64,000 nucleotides of DNA, taken from assembly GCA_010909165.1 (NCBI GenBank), contig VJWM01000182.1, forward strand, positions 1-64,000. The letters are read 5' to 3'. This document shows positions 55,262 to 64,000 of the stretch, piece after piece. The DNA is from Anthoceros angustus. Lineage: Eukaryota; Streptophyta; Anthocerotopsida; Anthocerotales; Anthocerotaceae. The notes beneath the pieces were generated by a model. The model was given only the letters and a program-made list of their open reading frames with translations, was not told the DNA's origin and did not search any database. Within the stretch, counting starts at the first letter, position 1; the number at the start of each line of letters is the position of its first letter. The position numbers were made by a program, and so were the translations under genes.

Positions 55262-58200
55262 TCATTCCTCGACTCGAGTCCCTCCCGCCGGATATGTCGG
55301 CGTCGCTGATTCATCGTCCATTACACCATGGGTTGCGGGCTTGAGGTGGGCTCGTGAGCACTCATCTTCTCTTTGATCGCTTTCTTGTCGGCTCAGATGT
55401 TTCCTTGCGTTCGGCTTGAACCCATAATAAAGCGATAAGCTTTCCGAGCGAATAACTTGTATATTAGGTGGATTGTGTTGTTTGCCCCTTCCTTTTCGGT
55501 GGCCTTCGTCGTTCTCAACTCGAGGATGACTTCCGCCATATACTTCCCTTCGTCTGTGTGGTCTCCACCAATGCACAAAGTAAGGATCGGTGCGGTGAAA
55601 TGGACTTCCACAACCTTTGCGAGCAGCTCATGTGTATGTCACCCTCACAAGGCGTTATAATGAACATGCCTTTCTCTATCTCCATGATATCCCCATTCAT
55701 CCTTTCACACTCTTGTCCTTGATCGCACTGGTGGGGTCCTAAGTACATGTCCCTTTGGGGAATCTCCCATAACAATGCTTCATCTAGAACAACAACCCCC
55801 TTGCTGGTGGGAGGTGAGTTGCGTCGGTTTGCTCTGTACCACTTCCATGGTTTTTCCAGAGACCAATATTGTTGTCTACGATACATGCAATCTCCTCCCC
55901 GATCCTTCCGAACATTGTCCACCATTGTTCTTCTTCGTCATTGACATATGTTGGTAGATTTAGCATTCCTTTCCGCAAGTAACCCCAGAATAGTCATCCC
56001 AACACCACCTCTTTTGTCCTTGGCTTGGGCGCCATCAAAGGTGCCGGGCTCGTCGAACAAGCGTCGAGAACTCCAAGCCATCTTGACTCCCGAGGAGAGG
56101 TTGAATCTTACTCGGATAAGCTACTTTCCACGATTGATTTCTCCTCTCGTGTGATTTTGAACGATGTTGAAAGCGATAGATTGTTCAATTGTTTCACCGC
56201 CCTTGTCGATATCTGCTGCGCCCTTTGTTATAGGCCGGACATCGTCCGAAATCGGAACCTCGGTCAACACGAACCTCCGGGTTGGGCGTGTCTGTTGCTT
56301 ATCAAGGTTTCCATACGGTAGGGTTTTCACCTCCTTGTGCTTGGATGTTTAGAAAAGCAAGAGAACATCCGTCCACTTGGTCGTGTGTATGCCGAGAAAT
56401 CCGACCTTCACCTTTTCAAAGGTGCCCACCTCAACAAGCATATTGAGGTGCATAAAGCAACGGTTCTTATTCTCCCGGCATGTGTTATCCATGCAAATAT
56501 AGAATTTTCGGAAGGAACCCATTATACGTGTGGATAACGTCACGAATAATAGCAATAGTCAAGTTTGCATCATTCCTCAGTTCGCAAAGTGGAGATACGG
56601 CTTTCAAAGTATAATTGTGTACCATGCAGCCCACCACGTGGTACTATGCGATCCTCCAGTCCTTGGCCATCTCAAATATGCGGCAACTCCGTCTTCTTGA
56701 TCCATCCGTCAATGCATAGTAATATGTATTTACGAGGAGAGTAGCTTTAGTGCGATGCTTCATCAACTTCTTCCTCGTTCATCAAGCGTGTTCGATGTTT
56801 ATTTAAAGCGTCGATATGCATCTAAACACGACCGAAATTAGAAAGGACGAGTTAGTTCCACAATGGGTTAGCCCATTCAAAATACAAACATTTTATTCCC
56901 CCAACCGGAAACATGTCATCGAGGCACCCGTGCCAATATCATTCCACGGCATAGGCATGGCAGGCGGAGGAAGGCTCGCGCCCAACCATCCGGTGCAACT
57001 ATGCCGGAGCGACTCTTCGGTGGCCGATATAACCGGCGGGAGGGCGCGGCATGCGTCGCCCTAGCTCGGGCCGCCGCACGCCCTCCCATCCGGTGATGTG
57101 GATGTAGGGGCCCGCGGTGGGCGGGCGCGGCATCGGCGCCTAACTGACGGCGCCCGGCGCCCTCCCATCGTGCGCGAATGCCGGCGAACCGGTGGGTGCG
57201 CCCGCATCGCGCCGCGCCCTACCGGCGCGCCATCCGATGTTGCCCGTGCGGATACGGGCGCCGGCATGCAGCGCCATCCCTGTCTGGAGCCGTATGCAGC
57301 GCGGCGCACTCCGGCGCCCGCCGCCTCGCCGTGCACGCTGCGGACTTCGGGCATGGGCGCGGCATGCGGCGCCCGCCCTCCCGGCGCCGACGCGGCGGCT
57401 CTCTCGCGCTGCGTGCCGGGCGCACTTCCTCAGGCCGGCTGTCGCCCTTCATTCCATGGCTCCAACATGGCCGCCGTGGAAGCTAGGGCATTCGCGCCTT
57501 GCATCTACTGGCGGCAGCTACGTTAGAGGGTTAGCTCTCCGGAAGAGTATGATACCTATTACAAAGATTCTATGCAGAAATGACGGAGGCGTATCTTGGC
57601 GTACCTTGATCAATCCGATGACCGTACTCGGATGTTGTACTTCAACCCGCATAACGCACATGTCGAAACCGGTTGGACTTGAATTTTCACCCTCTTAAAA
57701 TTTTTTACATCCATAGCCTCGTGAAAATATGCATATGACACAAACCGCAGACTTGTTCCATGTCGGTGTAATCGATTCCAAACCTCAAGTTTAGTGAATG
57801 TGGAAGGTTGTACACTTCAACGTTGGGCAACCTTTGAAGAAATGTTGAGTCCATCCACGCGATCGCAGCAAGAGCATGTGAGGATTGCACACGAGGATTC
57901 GGCTTGGCCCCATCCCAAGGTGCGTTCAGCAATACCCTGTTCTTCAACTCGTCGTATCTTGCAGAGCCTATGCAGTAAACCCGACGAAATGCTTTCAGGC
58001 AACAGCGCATCGGGGGCTCTCCCATAATGTAGGTGACAACCTTGTCTCTGCATTTGGCATTCACATCCGGTCTAACAAGAGATTGAAGGAATAACTCCTG
58101 CTCCGGCCTGCCTAGCCTCAAGAACCTGGTCCTCTGTTCTCGAAGACCATCCCTTGACAAAATAGGAAGACACAACTTGTTGCAGCATGGCTTCCGCAAA

Positions 58201-58980
58201 TCTGCCATCACAGCGTCGCCGTCAGTTTTCCGTAAAGAGACACCTGCGGCTCGCCTCTTTTGAATCGGCAAAACATTCGTCTCCGCCTGCATTGTCTGAC
58301 TCATCGGCTTCGGCTGATAAGAGACACCATTTCGTTTCCTCTGAGGTGTATGCGGCACATCAACAACGGAATGAACGTCGCCCACCACGGTGGTGTTGCA
58401 AACAAAAGCGATCCGATCGATCCCTTGGGAGGCTGGATTTGGACGACCGCCTTTCTCCCTCCGACACAGGCTTCCACCCACAGACACCTATTCAAGTTCC
58501 GGGAGTAGGTGGCAAATCTGCGGTATTCCTACATTCGGTCTTGCGCGTGTGTTCTCCTAGCCACCGCAAAGGAAGACCATCGGTTTCATCCCATGGAACA
58601 AAAGCACGATTAAGCGAGACCATTTCTGGTTTGTGACACCTTGCTATTCAAGTCAAACAACGACAAAATGTGAACCATAGGATCCGTGACATTTGGTCTT
58701 ACGCAAAGGCATGGAGTGGGTATCAAAGAAATGACCTTCTAGTAGGGAGTGCCGGGCTTGAGTTAGGAGCGCCAAGCGATGGTGCACCATGAGTTCCTTC
58801 CCGTCCCTTCCAAGACCTTCTTCTTCTCTGAATGAGAAGGACCTTGTTGCACCCACGGACTCCATGAACAAGGACCTCCGCGGGCGTTAGAACAAAGCAG
58901 GTGCAATGACTTCCCACATTCGTAGCGTAAATGATCACCGAGTTGACTTGAGAGAATACCTCATCCTCGTCAAGCCATGG
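55262..58980 (-). mobile_element. DUF7869-type transposon gene, copy C (decayed and interrupted)
   Basis: The N-terminal half is an open frame 58487-57705 with KCRDKVVTYIMGEPPMRC, FRRVYCIGSARYDELKNRVL, AIAWMDSTFLQRLPNVEVYN and LPHSLNLRFGIDYTDMEQ, aligning with copy B at 38888-38538. A G+C-rich block (57061-57530) intervenes. The core reappears at 56555-56349 (FYICMDNTCRENKNRCF, GTFEKVKVGFLG) and the C-terminal part in 56330-55262 (EVPISDDVRPITKG). Compared with units A and B it is more diverged and lies outside the tandem duplication, so it is an independent insertion of the same broad family. No TIR was found. Confidence 0.65.
57061..57530. repeat. G+C-rich block with CATG-centred palindromes
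   Basis: Repeats of GGCGCGGCATGCGGCGCC-type and CCCTCCCATCCGGTG-type phrases; very high G+C, open in several frames on both strands. It interrupts the DUF7869-type copy C. Confidence 0.7.
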
Positions 58981-60540
58981 ATAGAATGCGGCATCTTGGC
59001 GGGCTGCCCGACTTAGACGATCGGCAAAAGCGAACGAACATCAAGCTTGGAACATACCGGATGGGTCTTCAACCACCGAAACCTCCCTCTTATTGCCGCA
59101 ACACGCTTCGCGCTATTCAATTAAGAGGGCATAAGACATGCCAGTGCGTCACTCACCACGCCGCCATTGCATCGATGGTTCGGTGGCGGCGATGGGATAT
59201 CCAGGTGAAAATAGATTGCATTTATTGTGATATAACTTAATGATCGAGATAGTGTCATATCCGGTATAAATAAGGCAGGTATTGGGGTTTAAATATTGGC
59301 GATGGTCTATATTTCGAGTCGTCACCACATTAGGGTTTCTTCACGGATGTCCGCTAAAAGGGTATAAATTAGAGGAGCCCCGTCATACTGCGTTTCTTGC
59401 GGTGAAGGACGGAGTGCTCACGAGGCGGTGGCGCGTAATCGGAAGCACACCATCGCTGACCCGGGCACCTTGGCGCCGCTCCAATTCGGCGCTAATCCCA
59501 TCTGGTGCGATTGGCGCGGGCAGATCGAGGCTAGAGGCGATCATCGTAGCGACGAATCGAAGGTATTGTGGCAATCGCTTTTGCTCCAACTCACGGCCAC
59601 AGGTGTGCGTTCACGATCTGAGTGCGGGATTATGGCGAGTGGGACGTAGAGAAAGACTGCCGGGCAGCCGACAACCCGGGATTGTGGTGAAGGCGAAGAA
59701 GGCGCGGCGGCGGGAGATCGTTGCGAATCTCCATTGCGGTGGAGTTTTCGAGGCATGTTGGTGTCGAATCCATCTTTTCCGTGCTTTTTAACTCCTGCGG
59801 TGTTAAGGTGGGTCTCGAATTCAGCAAAAGAGCAGCACCAAAGCGCATGGAGGAAACAGAGGAGAAGAGTGGAATGTCTCGGAGCAAAAGAAGAGCACCC
59901 GAGCCCAATCCATCGCCATACACGTATGAGGAGAGTGCTCTGCGGAGACACACAAGCCGAGGTTGAGCTGCGGCATTGGACAAAGAATGGTTTCTAACCT
60001 GCAAGTGAGCCACGGAAGATGGGGCAATATGGACACCCTTGTTGAAGTTGTGGGTTCTGAGGCTACAGGGGCTCTTGTCAGCTCAAGAGCCGGATGGGTA
60101 TTGTGGGCAAGTTTGGAGATGGACACATTGCATCCGGAGGTGCAAGTGCTCGCACATCAAGACCCTATGGCGTTGATAATTTGCACGGATGATTACAAGG
60201 TGTTCCTCTTCGGATAGATGGCTTTCAAGCGAAGAAATGTGAACCGAAGGAGCTGTCAATGCAATTTCGCGAAAGCCTACGCGGAAACAGTCGTGGCCAC
60301 TTAGGCCTTCAAATTCACTTAGCACCTTTCCTCCCCCATCACGATATCGACATTTCAACACTATTGTTTGCGGCCGGGAAGGCATTCTCTGAGATGCCTC
60401 GTGGGGTCATCACAGTGCATGATTAATCACGGGGAGGAGATGTCTTTCAGAAGAACAAGGCGAGCCTTTGCACGAGTTCGCAGTGAGGACCAGTACCCTC
60501 CTCATGTTGATCACGAGCGAGGCTGGGCCCTTAGGCGAGG
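58981..60540. other. unassigned
   Basis: Short open frames only; none recognised. Probably decayed repeat sequence. Confidence 0.3.
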
Positions 60541-60720
60541 AAGATGGCCCTATACCAGATGTACTCGGGCGGTCGGATGCGGGCGGGTCCAGAAGGGAAG
60601 ATGCACGCGAAGAGGCGGATATCATCATGGACTTTCGCTCCGGCGACCTCAAGCGGCCTTTCTGTATTAGCAACAATACAACTAGTCGGATAACTTGTTG
60701 CGGAATCTTGAGTGCAAAAT
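60505..60720 (+). pseudogene. acidic segment like the N-terminus of the ParB/methyltransferase gene
   Basis: The frame gives EAGPLGEEDGPIPDVLGRSD then AGGSRREDAREEAD, aligning with EFRPSEEEDGPVLDVLGHSD and DGASKQEEEDG at 17379-17260. It breaks off where the copia fragment begins. No ParB or methyltransferase motif follows. Confidence 0.45.
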
Positions 60721-61562
60721 GAGAGATGGTGACTCAGTCGAGAAGCACATGGGAATCTTCAGAGACCTTGTTGCAAGACTCGAGAGTGCTTCCAATGAGG
60801 TCGTTAAGGACGACATGCTGGCTTTGTACCTTATGCTCTCATTACCTCCATCCTAGTCACACTTTCTGACCTCACTGAATGCCTCACAACTCACAGCTAA
60901 GAAATTAGCTAAGGCTACAAATGTCATTCTCTCCGAGATGACATTCATAGAATTAGTGGGAGCTCTTCTTGAGGAAGAGGCAACAAAAAGACCTGGAAAG
61001 GGCAAACAGCATGCCCTCTACACCACAAACCGAGGAAAAGGTGGAAAGCCTAATTTCTGAGGTCGACAAAACTCTTTAGTTGTTGGAAGCTCTCAAAAGA
61101 GTTCCTCAGAGAAGAAATCCAAGAAGTCTGGAAAATGCCACTGGTGCTAAATTCCAGGCCATTGGGAAAGCGAGTGTCGAAAGAAGCAGGCCGGAATATC
61201 TCGTAAGGAGGGCAATTCCACTTTAGAGACACATCTTGTGGTGAAGAAGCAATCTTCCCCATCAGTCCTGAATGCAGGGACCAGGGAGTATGCTCGTCCT
61301 CTTGTCCTTCCTACCTGTCTGTCAACAAAAACATAGGTCAGACCATTTCATGAATGGTACCTTGACACAGGTGCAACTGCACACATATGTTTTGACAGAA
61401 ATGCTTTTGCCAAATATAGACCAGTAACGGATCAGTTTGTTTACCTGGGTAATAATAGGTCCCTTATGTCTCCTAGTAGAGGCACAGTGAGTCTCCCTAT
61501 CCCCTCAGGGATTACTTTGTCTCTCACAGATGTATACTATTGTGGAGGACCACATGTACACT
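60717..61562 (+). mobile_element. Ty1/copia gag-protease fragment
   Basis: One frame stays readable for about 280 codons. It shows gag sequence (SVEKHMGIFRDLVARLESAS, LSEMTFIELVGALLEEE), a CCHC zinc knuckle CHWC-stop-IPGHWESEC in which one stop lies inside the motif, and the aspartic protease WYLDTGATAHIC followed by LTDVYYCG. Stops: TAG, TGA, TAA and TAG. The sequence ends abruptly after the protease; integrase, RT and LTRs are absent. Confidence 0.85.
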
Positions 61563-62819
61563 AACCCTTCTCCGAACTGTCAGGATGAATGATTTTTTTT
61601 TGTTTTTGGTGTGTTAGTATAGCGGAATGCTTTGGAAACGTCCGGGTAAGGCCTTTTATACGGAAATGGTCCTTGGCCCATGGTGATAATAATATTTTTT
61701 GTTTTTTTGGTCCTTGGGTTTTGACCCTGGGTATGTAGGTCAGATATAGAGTCCTTGGGTTTTGGTGATTTAAGGAATAAGAGGTGTCTATATATGCTAG
61801 GAATGCCCACATTATGCCACAGTTGGGCAGTCAATTGGGAAGGTGGCTAGCTCCACCACGGTGGCAGCAGGACGTCTGAGACCGAGGGGAGTTCACAACC
61901 CTAGTGGCGGAGGCGGGGCGGCAGTCGGTCGGAGGCCATAGCTGGAAGACCACCCGGCACCAGGCCAATTTCAAGGAGGCGGTGGGCGGGCTGACAGGCG
62001 GGTGAGGCGCACGCATGCGGCCAGCTGGGCGAAATCTCCCTTTTGTTGTGCGGTGGCAGATAGCGGCAGATAGGCGGCGAGGAGAAAACTCACGCTCGGG
62101 GCATCTTGGCGAAGGAGGAAATAAATGAGGCAGGGGGACCAGCGGAGAAAGAAGGAGGTGGTGCCTTCCTCTCGAGGCAGTCGCAGGGAGGCGGGAGGTT
62201 TTTGTGAGCGAAGAGGAAGGAAGATGGCGCCTCGAGCGGCGAAATTCCACCGCGGTGGCCCAACATGGACCACTAGAAGGTTAGAACTGGCGGCCTTGTG
62301 CGAGGCGGGCTGGATTTCATGGAGAAGAAATGGTGCTCCCAACATTGGTGTGGGAGTCGCCATGGCTGAGAACCGGTCATAGAGGCGGCGAGGAAGAGGC
62401 CGCAAAATTGGGATTTGGGGCTCTTAAGGGCATGTATGGGCGAGAGGAATCGGAGGATGGGAGCACGGTGATTGACCCCCGGAGGAAGAAGACCACGAGG
62501 CTGCGGTGACGCGCTGAAGCACAGGGAAGTGAGGGGTTAACAATGGATGGGTGACTCGCCAACTCGTGTCTGCGGTGGTGGGATTGGCCAAGTGGATTTT
62601 GTGTTTCTGCGAGCCAGGAGTTGGATCACATGGCGGACCACTTCTGGTCTTCCTTCATGAAGTGGTTAAGGGCACACGTCGATTGGGAAGGATGATTTTT
62701 GAAAGAGCACAGCAGAGAAAGGCGGGCTCCCTTCCTCGGCCCTCCTTGATTTCACCCTTTTTGATTCATGTGTTTGCGCATTCCGGATGCCTAGCAGTTG
62801 AAGGCGTATATGCGCCCTT
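61563..62819. other. unassigned G+C-rich sequence
   Basis: 61590-61830 has T-rich runs (TTTTTTTTTG, TTTTTTGTTTTTTTGG). 61850-62540 is purine-rich on the plus strand without coding sense. Confidence 0.3.
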
Positions 62820-63050
62820 CATAGCTGGGCCTCGGGGAACTCAGGTAGAGGAGGAGGAGTGTAAGGAGGACTCAGGGAAGGATTCCAGCAGTTGAGAATG
62901 CGCCTCTTTAGAAGATTCGGATGAAGGTGGGGAGGTTTCCAAGGGCAAGAAGCGGAGGGTGGCGGCGGTGAGCAGGGGTTGGCCAAAAGGGAAGCAACTG
63001 GTGTCTAAGCCCATCGCGGAAGGAGGAGGCAGGGTGGAAGCCAGATAGGA
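62820..63050 (+). pseudogene. possible further fragment of the methyltransferase-family N-terminus
   Basis: The frames read VEEEECKEDSGKDSSS, a stop, then CASLEDSDEGGEVSKGKKRR, resembling LDSDGDGGEASPNRKKRR of the 15.3-17.4 kb gene (acidic run, then KKRR). Similarity is limited to low-complexity charged sequence, so this is weak. Confidence 0.25.
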
Positions 63051-64000
63051 GGCTGCGGATGGGGATCGGCTCCACAGAACCCTAAGAGCCCGGCCCGGGA
63101 TTGTCCACAGGAGGGAGGGTAAGGACCTCTGCAGAAAGGCGTATTGTGCTGCGGCGTCGGATGAGGATGCTCATGTCCACAGCCCACGCATGGTGGCGGG
63201 TGCTCACTCTAAATGTGTATGTGGTTGTTGGGGACGGAGGCGAAACTACGGTGCACATCTTGGCCCGCAGGCGTTTACGATGGTTCCTTGAGCAGGGCTG
63301 GGCCTACCCCAAGTGGTGATCGAGGAGATGAGTGAGGCGGAGGCTAGAGCATGGAGGGAGGAGCACACGATGTGGCTGTCCGGACGAGTGGAATAATAGG
63401 CATAGGGCCTATAGGCAGCGCGATGCGCGGAGAGAAGAAACCGCATGCGGCAGTGAGGTGGAGGTTTTGGGGAGAATCGCTCGGATCGGGCGTGGCGGGG
63501 AGGCGAGAGGACCCCATGGGCGTAGGGCTGGGCGGCAAAGCAACCGCAGGCCTGATTTTAGAGGAGCACGACATCATAGGCCAGGTTTCTTTTGGGTTAG
63601 GGAATAGGATGTTTTGAGAACTGCTTGGTGTGGTTACTGGTGGTAGGAGCGCTCATGGTAGGGGCCATAATTTTTAGACCTTTGGAGAAGTGGTGTGGTG
63701 ATCCGTAGCTGGATGTATAAGAGACCCTTTTTGTGTCTCTCTTAACAGATAATTTCAGGTGTGAACTTCCGTGTGTCGAATCTGCGCGCGAGGTTGGTTG
63801 GAGACGTCTGATCAGCATCAAACTAGTTCAGTGCACCGTCTTCTCGTCACAAGAAGGCCGGGAAGGTCCACGGTGGTCGAGGCGGGTGGCCAAGCTCACG
63901 TTTGGGGTGGTGTGATGAGGTACCAGTGCATCTTTGAGAAGGGCATGAATTTAGTGGAAGGCTGAGGGTGAGGCTGCCGATGTCTTGAATGCCCAATCTT
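63051..64000. other. unassigned
   Basis: Open frames on both strands reflect high G+C. I see no recognisable protein, RNA or repeat array. Confidence 0.3.

Noticed and set aside
57098-57698. Long frames in several phases, 140-168 codons
   Set aside because: They arise from the very G+C-rich palindromic block, with all phases open on both strands.

Overview
The window reads as nuclear DNA of a seed-free vascular plant, most likely a fern or a lycophyte. Three things point there: intron-containing plant genes, a PPR editing factor whose DYW domain looks like the KP variant known mainly from lineages with U-to-C organelle editing (ferns, lycophytes, hornworts), and retroelements with a non-angiosperm domain layout. 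Species-level assignment is not possible from the sequence alone.

A compact host-gene island lies at about 2.85-14.3 kb. It holds a Lin0512-family protein (+, 4 exons), a cytochrome-b5-like membrane steroid/heme-binding protein (-, 2 visible exons), a PPR-DYW organelle RNA-editing factor (-, one exon) and a complete 23-exon RIC1 homologue (-), for which I could place every splice junction with phase kept throughout. These genes act in unrelated processes and look intact.

The rest is repeat sequence. At 14.7-24 kb (minus strand) lie decayed pieces of a bacterial-type ParB/N4-N6 DNA methyltransferase family (two copies), an unidentified reading frame, and an integrase tail fused to a PHD finger. 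At 24.2-27.2 kb (+) is a Ty3/gypsy Pol whose reverse transcriptase is preceded by a block resembling the C-terminal motifs of cytosine-5 methyltransferases. A second integrase tail with PHD finger is at 1.4-1.9 kb.

From about 25.83 to 43.43 kb an 8.8-kb unit is present twice in tandem. Each unit has a gypsy RNase H/integrase remnant, a TIR transposon gene of the DUF7869-type family (minus strand), a 23-25-bp tandem repeat, a palindromic GC-rich minisatellite and a CACTA-like end. The copies differ by many tiny indels clustered at CAG/CTG-type sites, while the last ~1.4 kb is essentially identical, so assembly or base-calling problems are a real possibility.

Further right are a minus-strand Ty3/gypsy element of another lineage (46.8-51.1 kb, with polypurine tract and LTR start), a gypsy integrase fragment (52.7-53.1 kb, +), a third DUF7869-type copy (55.3-59.0 kb, -) and a Ty1/copia gag-protease fragment (60.7-61.6 kb, +). 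The last 2.4 kb is GC-rich and unassigned.

The most unusual material is the set of chromatin- and DNA-modifying modules carried by retroelement-like sequences, and a 2-kb methyltransferase frame interrupted only by TAG codons.
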